Assembly (NCBI GenBank): GCA_903918045.1
Contig: CAIXCY010000110.1
Location: 1 to 37,180, forward strand
DNA: 37,180 nt
Direction: 5' to 3'
Source of the DNA: an uncultured Bacteroidia bacterium
GTDB lineage: Bacteria > Bacteroidota > Bacteroidia > Bacteroidales > Prolixibacteraceae
A program made the translations under genes and the position numbers. Within the stretch, counting starts at the first letter, position 1. Every line of letters begins with the position of its first letter. Shown one piece after another: positions 27,435 through 36,147 of the stretch. The notes beneath the pieces are model-generated. The model ran no database searches. It was not told the DNA's origin and saw only the letters and a program-made list of their open reading frames with translations.

Positions 27435-29381
27435 ATGATTCATTTCAATTTTCTAACTAAAAAACATCCGGTCAACGAATATATCGTAATGATTTACCGT
27501 TTTATCCTGGTCATGTTTTTATATTCAGCAGGTCGGATACTCTTTTTGCTATTCAATACCTCAATGTTCCCAAATGTTGACTTCAGCTCATTTGTGAGAA
27601 TTATGAGAGGTGGGGTGATGTTTGATACAAGTGCTGTATTATACCTTAACGCGCTTTATTTCCTCCTTTTTCTCCTCCCCTTTAACTTTAAATTTAACCC
27701 CTGGTATCAGCGTATGCTAAAATGGGTTTTCATGATCACCAACAGCATTGGGCTGGCATTTAATCATGTCGATATTATCTATTTCCGTTTCATCCTAAAA
27801 AGGACCACAGCTGATGTATTCGATATTATTCGCCATGACATTTCAAATTCAAGGCTTATTTTCAGCTTCTTTTATGATTTCTGGTACATCGCACTCATCT
27901 GGCTGTTTACAATTTGGTTGCTTGCGAAACTCTATTCAATAGTTGAACCTTCCGCTTCTTTTAGGGTAAAATCGTGGAAATATTGGGTTACATCAATGTT
28001 GTCGTTGGTTTTATTTGCCGGATTAAGCGTAGTCGGAATGCGCGGAGGATATATGCCAAGCACCAGACCCATTAGCATGAATAATGCAGGAAAATATGTC
28101 AATTCTCCAGAAGAGATGTCCCTGGTTCATAATACACCGTTTTGCATTCTGAGAACTCTGGGAAAGAAGTCGTTTAAGGTAATGAACTTCTACAAATCGG
28201 AGGAGGAGATAAATGCCATTTATAACCCTGTCAGGGTCCCGGACTCAACGGGTCCAATGAAGAAAGAAAATGTTGTTATAATTATTCTTGAAAGTTTCAG
28301 CCGGGAATTTGTAGGTTCCCTGAATAAAGATCTTTTTAACGGTCAATATAAAGGGTATACCCCATTTCTTGACTCATTGATCACCAAGAGTTTAGTATAT
28401 CCAAATGCGTTTGCAAACGGACGGAAATCAATTGATGCAATTCCGTCAATTACGGCCAGCATCCCCGCTTTGGTATTGCCCTATGTGATTTCAGAACGAT
28501 CGGGAAACAAAATTAACAGTCTTGCAAGTATCCTTGCGGCCGAAGGTTATCAAACCTCATTTTTTCATGGGGCTCCCAATGGATCAATGGGCTTTGATGC
28601 ATTTGCAAAAATTGCTGGTTTCCAAAACTACCTGGGTAAGAACGAATACAATGATGACAAAGGGTTTGACGGAGTATGGGGAATTTGGGATGAGCCATTC
28701 TTTCAATTCTTTGCCGACAAAATTGGTAAAATGCAGGAACCGTTTTTGAATACCATCTTTTCGGTCTCATCACACCACCCTTTTAATGTTCCGGAGCAAT
28801 ATCGGGACAAGTTTCCTGAAGAAAATATCCCACTGCAAAAATGTATCCGTTACACCGATTTTGCGCTAAAACAGTTTTTTGCCAAAGCCTCCAAAATGCC
28901 ATGGTTCAAGAATACGTTGTTTGTAATTACAGCTGATCACTGCGCCCAATCGGAATTAAAAGAGTATAAAACATCGGTGTTTAATTATGCCGTGCCACTT
29001 ATTTTCTTCAAAGGCGATGGTAGTCTTTCAGGAAAAGACGGAGCGGTGGCCCAGCAAATTGACATTATGCCCACCGTTCTGGCCTATCTGAACTATTCAA
29101 AACCCTTTGTAGCCTTTGGAAACAACCTTATAAATCCAGCCTCTCAACGTTTTGCAATTAATTATATTGAGGACTCCTACCAGTTTCTTCTTGGAGATCA
29201 CGCACTCTATTTTACAGACAACAAGCTGACCGGTATATTCAACCGGAAGGAGGACCCGACTCTGCGTATAAATCTATTGGGAACTGTTAATTTTGAAACT
29301 CAGGAAAAGCTCTTTAAAGCGATAATTCAGCAATTTAACAACAGAATGGCTCAGAATCGCCTTATAATTGGCTCTAAATAG
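27435..29381 (+). CDS. LtaS-like membrane phosphoglycerol transferase/sulfatase-family protein
   Basis: The protein has 648 residues: five predicted transmembrane helices (about 16-40, 61-83, 94-117, 145-168, 183-202), then a large periplasmic domain of the alkaline phosphatase superfamily. Candidate metal and catalytic residues are Glu286 (IILESFSREF), nucleophile Ser332 (NGRKSID, at the place of the LtaS threonine), His447/His448 (SSHHPF) and Asp501/His502 (TADHC). LtaS moves glycerol phosphate from phosphatidylglycerol. In Gram-negatives related enzymes decorate glycans or lipids with phosphoglycerol or phosphoethanolamine. The three glycan genes downstream support a surface-polymer role. 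Substrate unknown. Confidence 0.88.
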   Translation: MIHFNFLTKKHPVNEYIVMIYRFILVMFLYSAGRILFLLFNTSMFPNVDFSSFVRIMRGGVMFDTSAVLYLNALYFLLFLLPFNFKFNPWYQRMLKWVFMITNSIGLAFNHVDIIYFRFILKRTTADVFDIIRHDISNSRLIFSFFYDFWYIALIWLFTIWLLAKLYSIVEPSASFRVKSWKYWVTSMLSLVLFAGLSVVGMRGGYMPSTRPISMNNAGKYVNSPEEMSLVHNTPFCILRTLGKKSFKVMNFYKSEEEINAIYNPVRVPDSTGPMKKENVVIIILESFSREFVGSLNKDLFNGQYKGYTPFLDSLITKSLVYPNAFANGRKSIDAIPSITASIPALVLPYVISERSGNKINSLASILAAEGYQTSFFHGAPNGSMGFDAFAKIAGFQNYLGKNEYNDDKGFDGVWGIWDEPFFQFFADKIGKMQEPFLNTIFSVSSHHPFNVPEQYRDKFPEENIPLQKCIRYTDFALKQFFAKASKMPWFKNTLFVITADHCAQSELKEYKTSVFNYAVPLIFFKGDGSLSGKDGAVAQQIDIMPTVLAYLNYSKPFVAFGNNLINPASQRFAINYIEDSYQFLLGDHALYFTDNKLTGIFNRKEDPTLRINLLGTVNFETQEKLFKAIIQQFNNRMAQNRLIIGSK

Positions 29382-29418
29382 GTCTGAAAGGAATGTGCTG
29401 TTTTTAACCTAATAAATA

Positions 29419-30336
29419 ATGCCAGGTCCTAAAAAAAGTCTTTGTGTTTTTATACATTTCTCTGAAAAAGAGGATATTCCATACTATGTCACGGTATTTG
29501 TAAATGAATTGGCAAACTATTTCGACGAGGTTATCTTATCATCGAACCCGAAAACTTTAACTAAGATTCCCCCAATTTCAAAAAATGTTACGATTCAGTT
29601 TCAGGATAACAAGGGTTATGATTTCGGAAGGTTTTACAATACTTACAAGACAATTGACCCTGAAAAATACTTCAGGATAGCGTGTGTAAATGATAGTAAT
29701 ATCCTTATAAACAGCCTTGAACATGTATTAAATCCTGAAAATATTTCGGATTTTGATTTTTGGGGGCTCCTTGATTCCTACGAGAAACCCTGGTTTTTCA
29801 AATCACAAGACAATTACCATATCCAAAGTCATTTTTTAATTTTCAATCAAAAAGCAATAAATGCACTGGAAAAGTACTTTCAGCTCGTTGATATGGCCGA
29901 ATTTCTCAGCGAAACGAACACCAAATTATTACGGCGCAAAGTAATTTGTCAGTGGGAAATTGGCATCAGTCAATTTATGAGATCAGAGGGATTTAAAATC
30001 GGTTATTATATTGATTGTAAAGAGTTAACAAATCTTTTTGAGATAAAGAATGATTCCAATATTTCGCATAAACTATTTGAAGAACTTCTTACTTATGGAT
30101 ACCCACTGATCAAGAAAAAGGTTATTTTCAACCAGAAAAGAGGGCTTGGAAGAAAGGGAGAACGCTGGAAGAGTCTGGTCAGGAAATATGGAAATTCGTC
30201 ATGGGACCTGGAGCAATTAATCGATGAGCTGGAGCAATTAAAAAATGAGCATCAGGGTAAAACACGCCCGGGCTTATTCCATAAAATAATCCTACATTTG
30301 CAACGGAAGTTATTCAGATCAGTGCAGATCTCATGA
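29419..30336 (+). CDS. RgpF-family (rhamnan synthesis F) glycan protein
   Basis: The 305-residue protein has the RgpF-domain landmarks: NKGYDFGRF (64-72), VNDSN (90-94), DFWGLLDSYE (113-122) and HIQSHFLIF (134-142). RgpF proteins are predicted cytoplasmic glycosyltransferases in rhamnose-glucose polysaccharide and O-antigen synthesis. It follows the LtaS-like gene by 37 bp and precedes the DUF4422 gene by 57 bp. The C-terminal 60 residues are strongly basic (KKKVIFNQKRGLGRKGER), possibly for membrane contact. The sugar specificity is not predictable. Confidence 0.78.
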   Translation: MPGPKKSLCVFIHFSEKEDIPYYVTVFVNELANYFDEVILSSNPKTLTKIPPISKNVTIQFQDNKGYDFGRFYNTYKTIDPEKYFRIACVNDSNILINSLEHVLNPENISDFDFWGLLDSYEKPWFFKSQDNYHIQSHFLIFNQKAINALEKYFQLVDMAEFLSETNTKLLRRKVICQWEIGISQFMRSEGFKIGYYIDCKELTNLFEIKNDSNISHKLFEELLTYGYPLIKKKVIFNQKRGLGRKGERWKSLVRKYGNSSWDLEQLIDELEQLKNEHQGKTRPGLFHKIILHLQRKLFRSVQIS

Positions 30337-30393
30337 AAATAACTATTTTAAATAATTGATATTGTGCTATTTGACTTCACAAAACGCTAGCAA

Positions 30394-31209
30394 ATGCGAG
30401 ACAGCGACAATTGCAAAATATACGTATTCCATTATAAAAATGGTGAACCTTTTCCAGATTCTCCAGGATACACGCATATACTTGCGGGAAAGGAAAACTA
30501 CACCGGAGAGTCAAATTTAACCGGAGACAACAGTGGTGAAAATATCTCTTCTAAAAATCGTTATTATAGTGAATTAACCGGTATTTACTGGATTTATAAA
30601 AATCAGTCTCCTCAAATTGTGGGCACCTGTCATTACAGACGCTTTTTCACAGCAAAAGGTGAGCCGTTCATCTACAAACTAAAACGTTTTCTCTATTATT
30701 TTGGAGGGATGAACAAAGGGAGGCATGGTTTAATTTATACTTCGGATCTCAGCTTTTGGGAGAAACGCATTTTATCCTGTGAAAAGGCAACCTTGTTTTT
30801 AAATGATTTTGATGCTGTCATGCCAGAACCACGGAAATTAAGGCAAACGCTTGAAAAACATTACATTAAATATCACGATGCGAATGATTTGCAGTTACTC
30901 CGGACTATTATCGGTGAAAAAGCCCCTGAATATTTAAGTTCCTTTGAATCGACACTACATCAAAAAAAGCTTTACGCGAATAATATGATGGTGATGAAGG
31001 GCCTGGATTTTAACACGCTCTGCAATTGGCTGTTTATGATCTTATTTGAATTTGAGAGTCGGATTAATCTTGGAGATTATAACGATTACCAGCAACGGAT
31101 CTTTGGATTTATCTCCGAAAGGCTGATTACAGTGTGGATTAATCATCACAATATGAAGGTGAAAGAGCTTCCGCTTATCTATTTTAAGAATCTAAAAAAA
31201 CAGCCTTGA
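30394..31209 (+). CDS. DUF4422 domain protein (putative glycosyltransferase)
   Basis: The 271-residue protein fits DUF4422, found in capsule and LPS loci and regarded as a glycosyltransferase family. Recognised segments are NRYYSELTGIYWIYKN (55-70), VGTCHYRRFF (76-85), DFDAVMPEPRKLRQTLEKHY and NMMVMKGLDFNTLCNWLF near residue 200. No signal or membrane segment is seen, so it is likely cytoplasmic. Its TGA stop overlaps the TTG start of the next gene (TTGA), which points to coupled translation. Donor and acceptor are unknown. Confidence 0.82.
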   Translation: MRDSDNCKIYVFHYKNGEPFPDSPGYTHILAGKENYTGESNLTGDNSGENISSKNRYYSELTGIYWIYKNQSPQIVGTCHYRRFFTAKGEPFIYKLKRFLYYFGGMNKGRHGLIYTSDLSFWEKRILSCEKATLFLNDFDAVMPEPRKLRQTLEKHYIKYHDANDLQLLRTIIGEKAPEYLSSFESTLHQKKLYANNMMVMKGLDFNTLCNWLFMILFEFESRINLGDYNDYQQRIFGFISERLITVWINHHNMKVKELPLIYFKNLKKQP

Positions 31210-31919
31210 AAAATCTCGTAATTATAACTCCTGTCAAAGATTCTCTTAATACACTTCGTGAAACGATTCGCTCTGTATCGGAGCAGGCGGGTAATTTTGA
31301 GCATTATATTTTCGATGATTTCAGCTCTGTAGAAACACGAAAGTGGATTGATTCGAACTCCTCGAAATTTGGTTATCAGGTTATTGGACTGGAAAAATAC
31401 ACTTCAAAAAAATCCCCTAATTACAGAACCATTCTCTTAATGGCCAGAAAGTTGACATTAAGCAAAGATGCCCATTTGGTAGTTATTGAATCGGATGTTG
31501 TGGCTGGTCCAGAAACTCTCAATGGTCTTAACCGGTTGGCCGATGAATTGCCAGAAGCGGGAATGATTGGGTCTGTAACAGTTGGCGAGGATGGCAAAGT
31601 GAACTTCCCCTATCTTTATGCTTCAGATGATGGAAAATCAGGAACTTACTTATCTGAGCACAGCTTGAGTTTTTGTTGTACACTCCTGACAAACAGCTTT
31701 CTGCAGGCATTCGATTTTAATGAACTGCCTGAAACACTGGATTGGTTTGATGTACCGATCACAAGAAAATCGAGAGCATTGGGGTTTAAAAATTATATTT
31801 CAAAAGATCTCACCGTTTTACACCTACCGCACGGCAGTCGCCCCTGGAAAATGCTAAAATATAAAAATCCGGTTTTGTACTATTTCAAAAAGTATATCAA
31901 CAGACGTGACCGGATCTGA
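31206..31919 (+). CDS. Glycosyltransferase family 2
   Basis: A GT-A fold glycosyltransferase of 237 residues. The N-terminus is VIITPVKDSLNTLRETIRSV, FDDFSS (36-41) binds nucleotide, and VIESDVV (94-99) is the metal-binding DxD equivalent. It lacks a transmembrane tail, so it acts at the cytoplasmic membrane face. The start is TTG at 31206 overlapping the preceding stop. It is the last gene of the LtaS-like/RgpF/DUF4422/GT2 run. It converges on the kinase gene with 90 bp between, and no strong terminator is visible there. Confidence 0.85.
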   Translation: MKNLVIITPVKDSLNTLRETIRSVSEQAGNFEHYIFDDFSSVETRKWIDSNSSKFGYQVIGLEKYTSKKSPNYRTILLMARKLTLSKDAHLVVIESDVVAGPETLNGLNRLADELPEAGMIGSVTVGEDGKVNFPYLYASDDGKSGTYLSEHSLSFCCTLLTNSFLQAFDFNELPETLDWFDVPITRKSRALGFKNYISKDLTVLHLPHGSRPWKMLKYKNPVLYYFKKYINRRDRI

Positions 31920-32009
31920 AAAATGGGCAGAAAACCTATATAAGTTGCAGAAATACAATGTGAAATATATCTAAAGTCAGAAACGGAATTGGTCATTTTC
32001 CTATCTTAC

Positions 32010-32795
32010 TTACAGTCTGTTTTCCGATCGCTTAATCAGGTTTTTAAACCACAATTTCCTCCGCTCTACCCTTTTTGTGTTCAGATCATGTTCACGCTCA
32101 ATCGTTCGGAGTACTGTTGCCCCCTTTTCAGGCGATTCCCCGCTTAAAAGTGCATATTCCTGACCTATAACACTTAATGTATCCCTACCGGCTTCGAGCC
32201 GGCAAAAATTACCAAGTCCTTTTTCAAAACCTATCGAGCCAAATTGAAGACGGTTTAAATCCACAATATTGAATTGATAGGTTCCTTCAGTTTCGGTAAT
32301 CAAGGTATTTCCCGGTGAATAATCAAGATGATAAATACCGTTTTTGTGCAATTTAAGATAGGTAAACCGTACCCATTGCCTTAAAATTTCATCACGCAAT
32401 CCAGCTTCAAATTTCATTGCATCGCGCAGGGTATATTTATAATTGTGATGAAGTGAAATATAATAGCTGTTGGTAAGTAGTCCATTGTCGATAAAATCGA
32501 TGAATCCAACTGCCTCTGGTGTAGGAATATTGAGCGAGAAGAATTTTCTTGCATTTATAAATGAACGGGCTGCCTTAGAATTTCTAAAATAGACATATAC
32601 AATCCGGTTAACGAGGTTTGGAATTCTAAATGCTTTCACATTTAACTGATAATCTCCGACCCTGAAAACCTTTACTTCGTTCCGGGACTTAAATATTGTT
32701 TCGCCCGAACCGGCAAAATTTGCCTGCAATTGTTTAATCCACAACGATAACCCGACGAATTCGGGTGCAACTTCAAATTTTATTCTTTTGCTCAT
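32010..32795 (-). CDS. Lipopolysaccharide core kinase, WaaP/KdkA-like
   Basis: This 261-residue protein belongs to the Kdo/WaaP kinase family that phosphorylates sugars of the lipid A core. The eukaryote-like kinase residues are present: Lys54 in LNVKAFRIP (ATP lysine), HLDYSPGN (156-163, catalytic Asp158 and Asn163) and VDLNR (178-182, Asp179 for magnesium). Leucine follows the metal aspartate, as in WaaP relatives. It is transcribed toward the glycan run from its own promoter at 32824-32854. Phosphorylation of Kdo or heptose in the LPS core is the likely role; the precise acceptor is inferred only. Confidence 0.88.
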   Translation of the reverse strand: MSKRIKFEVAPEFVGLSLWIKQLQANFAGSGETIFKSRNEVKVFRVGDYQLNVKAFRIPNLVNRIVYVYFRNSKAARSFINARKFFSLNIPTPEAVGFIDFIDNGLLTNSYYISLHHNYKYTLRDAMKFEAGLRDEILRQWVRFTYLKLHKNGIYHLDYSPGNTLITETEGTYQFNIVDLNRLQFGSIGFEKGLGNFCRLEAGRDTLSVIGQEYALLSGESPEKGATVLRTIEREHDLNTKRVERRKLWFKNLIKRSENRL

Positions 32796-32823
32796 TCGAA
32801 TTAAAAACCAGTTTGAAAGGTGA

Positions 32824-32854
32824 CAAAGATAGGAGAGGTTATCTCAATCTCAAA
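32824..32854 (-). promoter_or_regulatory. Promoter of the WaaP-like kinase gene
   Basis: TTTG (32854-32851 on the minus strand), 19 nt, then TATCTTTG (32831-32824) gives an exact Bacteroidota promoter 29 bp before the ATG at 32795. Confidence 0.78.
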
Positions 32855-32874
32855 AAAAAATACAATTCCGTTAT

Positions 32875-32882
32875 TATATTTG
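32875..32882 (+). promoter_or_regulatory. -7 element abutting the small lipoprotein ORF
   Basis: TATATTTG fits TAnnTTTG and ends only 4 nt before the ATG at 32887, so transcription would begin about at the start codon. No -33 TTTG is present at the expected place. Confidence 0.5.
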
Positions 32883-32886
32883 CATA

Positions 32887-33015
32887 ATGAAAACAAAACT
32901 GGTTGTACCATTAAGTATCCTTTTGATAACGCTTCTTCTGGTCAGGTGTAAGACATGCGACTGCGGATTTCAACCGCCAAAAGCCAAAAAACCGAATACC
33001 TGGATAAAGCGTTAA
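32887..33015 (+). CDS. Small lipoprotein-like peptide (42 residues)
   Basis: The frame reads MKTKLVVPLSILLITLLLVR then CKTCDCGF and a basic Pro/Lys-rich tail. It has the form of a lipoprotein signal (two lysines, 13 hydrophobic residues, Cys21 in LLVRC), followed by only 21 residues with two further cysteines. The -1 Arg is not ideal for a lipobox. A -7 promoter element lies directly before it. Small lipoproteins with clustered cysteines before gapA may be missed by gene callers. I recognise no family. Moderate confidence that it is expressed. Confidence 0.5.
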   Translation: MKTKLVVPLSILLITLLLVRCKTCDCGFQPPKAKKPNTWIKR

Positions 33016-34186
<1,171 letters not shown>

Positions 34187-34214
34187 GCCAAAGCTACTTA
34201 CAACATAAATTCTA

Positions 34215-34246
34215 AAACCTGTCGGATCTCCGGCAGGTTTTTTTTG
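34215..34246 (+). terminator. Rho-independent terminator of gapA
   Basis: AAACCTGTCGG and CCGGCAGGTTT form an 11-bp stem with one T-G pair around ATCT, followed by TTTTTTG. It lies 28 bp after the gapA stop. Confidence 0.9.
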
Positions 34247-34287
34247 TATATTTTTATAATTGAAGAATCAAAGCAATTAATAAATGG

Positions 34288-34513
34288 ATGGAGGAAACAA
34301 AAAGACTTCCTGTACGGGTTTCTCAAGAATTCAACAATGACCTAAATAATATCTGTAATTTTGGTATAAGAAACCTTTGGGATCAAGCAGGCTGCGATTT
34401 ACGAATCTGAGGTATGGAAGCTTATCGAAGGGCTTTCTAATAATTGGCCTTTTTTCTCAGAATGTCGATACCTGACTACTAAATCCAACTCAAATAAAAA
34501 ATTCGTTGAATAA
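34288..34513 (+). pseudogene. Frameshifted RelE/ParE-type toxin remnant
   Basis: The first frame starts at ATG 34288 and reads MEETKRLPVRVSQEFNNDLN then NICNFGI. At 34366-34369 (ATAA) one extra base shifts the frame. The continuing frame reads ETFGIKQAAIYESEVWKLIE then GLSNNWPFFSECRYLTTKS and stops at 34513. Joined, this resembles RelE/ParE toxins of Bacteroidota, where the segments before and after the shift (ICDYGIETFG, then Y-E-x-E-V-W-x-L and FPECR) are familiar to me. The C-terminal strand expected after TTKS is replaced by NSNKKFVE, so it is also truncated. No antitoxin gene lies in the 41 bp behind the gapA terminator. Confidence 0.6.
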
Positions 34514-34687
34514 TCTTCCCGAAAATGTAACAATGGATAAAATAATTTGGACGGACAATGCTATTTCTTGGCCTTTCTTCGCCTCCATGCAGTAGTGCAG
34601 TCGTGCAGTCCTCTTCTCTCCGTCTCCCCCTCTCAAAGTCTCAGCTTCACTCCCTCGCCACTTCTCCCAAAGTCTCCCACTCAATCC
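34514..34687. repeat. Low-complexity pyrimidine-rich intergenic tract with 8-bp tandem repeats
   Basis: Three tandem 8-mers (TGCAGTAG, TGCAGTCG, TGCAGTCC) occupy 34588-34611. After them the plus strand is strongly C+T-rich up to about 34735, with CAAAGTCTC occurring twice (near 34634 and 34668). Frames of 66 and 80 residues on the plus strand come from this composition and are not genes. No promoter or structured RNA is recognised. Confidence 0.5.
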
Positions 34688-35086
34688 TCAGATTCCACCT
34701 CCATCCCGATTTCCGGGCTTCTCCTTCTTCCCTTTCAAGGCCTCTAACTGCTCATCAACAGCATCTCCTATCTTTATCCCTGCCACTTTCACTTTCTTAA
34801 TGATTTCTGAAACCTGACCTTCTGTCTGATCTTTAATATTTTCAAATTTGGCGCCCATCTCGCCGCTGTGAAATTCGTCTGATTTCTGATCGAGAAAATC
34901 GCTTACCTTTCCGAAAAAACTCGAAGCCTTGACGAATGCTTCACTCTCCTTTACCTGGTGCGCAGCATCGTGTATAAAGTCCTCCGCCTTATCAGCCAGT
35001 TTCTTACCTTTATTGATCAGTTCATCTGTTTTATCAGAAAATTGATCTCCACTCTTTGGCTCCTTATTCGCATTATCTTCAGTCAT
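34688..35086 (-). CDS. Hypothetical hydrophilic helical protein
   Basis: A 132-residue protein of unknown function, rich in Lys, Asp and Glu. Long amphipathic helices are likely (TDELINKGKKLADKAEDFIH, then KIGDAVDEQLEALKGKKEK). No signal peptide or membrane segment is found. The repeated spacing of hydrophobic residues resembles apolipoprotein-like or stress-type helical proteins, but I name no family. It is transcribed divergently from the nitronate monooxygenase gene with 89 bp between their start codons. Its 3' end lies in the pyrimidine-rich tract, so the last 15 residues (GKKEKPGNRDGGGI region) may be locally eroded or simply charged. Confidence 0.7.
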   Translation of the reverse strand: MTEDNANKEPKSGDQFSDKTDELINKGKKLADKAEDFIHDAAHQVKESEAFVKASSFFGKVSDFLDQKSDEFHSGEMGAKFENIKDQTEGQVSEIIKKVKVAGIKIGDAVDEQLEALKGKKEKPGNRDGGGI

Positions 35087-35152
35087 GGGGTTTTGTTTTT
35101 ATGTTTATTTCAACTCCTAAATTACAACTAAAATTTCCTAATTCATAATGCC

Positions 35153-35160
35153 TATCTTTG
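35153..35160 (+). promoter_or_regulatory. -7 element of the nitronate monooxygenase gene
   Basis: TATCTTTG fits TAnnTTTG. It overlaps an upstream TTG that could otherwise be read as a start codon, which supports the ATG at 35176 as the real start. No clear -33 element. Confidence 0.6.
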
Positions 35161-35175
35161 CAAACTAAATCAGCT

Positions 35176-36147
35176 ATGATGTCTGAAAACAGAATTTGTA
35201 AATTATTTGGAATCAGTTATCCCGTAATACAGGGTGGAATGGTGTGGTGTTCGGGCTGGAGACTGGCATCGGCTGTGAGTAATTGTGGCGGACTTGGTCT
35301 TATCGGTGCTGGCTCGATGCATCCTGATGTTCTCGAGGAGCATATCCAAAAAACAAACCTTGCGACGAATAAGCCCTTCGGGGTCAATATCCCACTATTT
35401 TATCCGGAGATTGAGAGGATCATTGAAATTATTGTCAGGGAACAGGTTAAAATCGTATTTACTTCGGCAGGATCACCTAAGAAATGGACCTCTTTATTTC
35501 ATAGCCACGGAATTACCGTAGCCCATGTCGTATCCTCGGCAGCCTTTGCTTCCAAATGCGAGGATGCCGGAGTGGATGCTATCGTTGCAGAGGGTTTTGA
35601 AGCCGGAGGACATAATGGACGTGAAGAAACAACAACCCTAACCCTCATTCCAAATATCAGGAAAGCGACTTCTCTGCCACTTCTTGCAGCCGGCGGAATT
35701 GCCACCGGGAGAGGGATGCTTGCAACAATGGTTCTTGGAGCCGAGGGAGTACAGATTGGATCACGGTTTGCAGTTTCTGCAGAATCCTCGGCGCATGAGA
35801 ATTTCAAAAACTACGTTATTAATTCACATGAAGGGGATACCCTTTTGTCGTTAAAGGGGTTAATGCCGGTTCGCTTACTTCGCAATAAATTTTTTGAGCT
35901 GATAAAAAATGCCGAAGACCGCGGCGCCTCAGCCGATGAACTTCAAAAACTACTCGGAAAAGGGAGGGCAAAAAAGGGGATGTTTGAGGGTGAACTTGAT
36001 GAGGGGGAGCTTGAAATTGGACAGATTGCCTCTCTGATCGATAAAATACTTCCCGTCTCAGAAATCATGAAAAATCTCCTGACGGAATATCATAAAGCAC
36101 ACATTGAGCTGCAAAATAATTCATTATACCAATTCGATACCGAATGA
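35176..36147 (+). CDS. Nitronate monooxygenase/FabK-like flavoprotein
   Basis: An FMN-dependent TIM-barrel protein of 323 residues. It shows PVIQGGMVWCSGWRLASAVS at the N-terminus, EGFEAGGHNG, AAGGIATGRGM and GVQIGSRFAVSAES, the FMN and phosphate-binding segments shared by nitronate monooxygenases (oxidising alkyl nitronates) and FabK enoyl-ACP reductases. The two cannot be separated by eye. The frame extends to a TTG at 35158, but this lies in the promoter; ATG 35176 (or the adjacent ATG 35179) is preferred. Its stop overlaps the start of the M16 peptidase gene (ATGA), so the two are translationally coupled. Confidence 0.87.
   Translation: MMSENRICKLFGISYPVIQGGMVWCSGWRLASAVSNCGGLGLIGAGSMHPDVLEEHIQKTNLATNKPFGVNIPLFYPEIERIIEIIVREQVKIVFTSAGSPKKWTSLFHSHGITVAHVVSSAAFASKCEDAGVDAIVAEGFEAGGHNGREETTTLTLIPNIRKATSLPLLAAGGIATGRGMLATMVLGAEGVQIGSRFAVSAESSAHENFKNYVINSHEGDTLLSLKGLMPVRLLRNKFFELIKNAEDRGASADELQKLLGKGRAKKGMFEGELDEGELEIGQIASLIDKILPVSEIMKNLLTEYHKAHIELQNNSLYQFDTE

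Noticed and set aside
34547-34800. Ser/Pro/Leu-rich frames of 66 and 80 codons on the plus strand
   Set aside because: They are produced by the pyrimidine-rich tract and overlap the antisense of the 132-residue protein gene.
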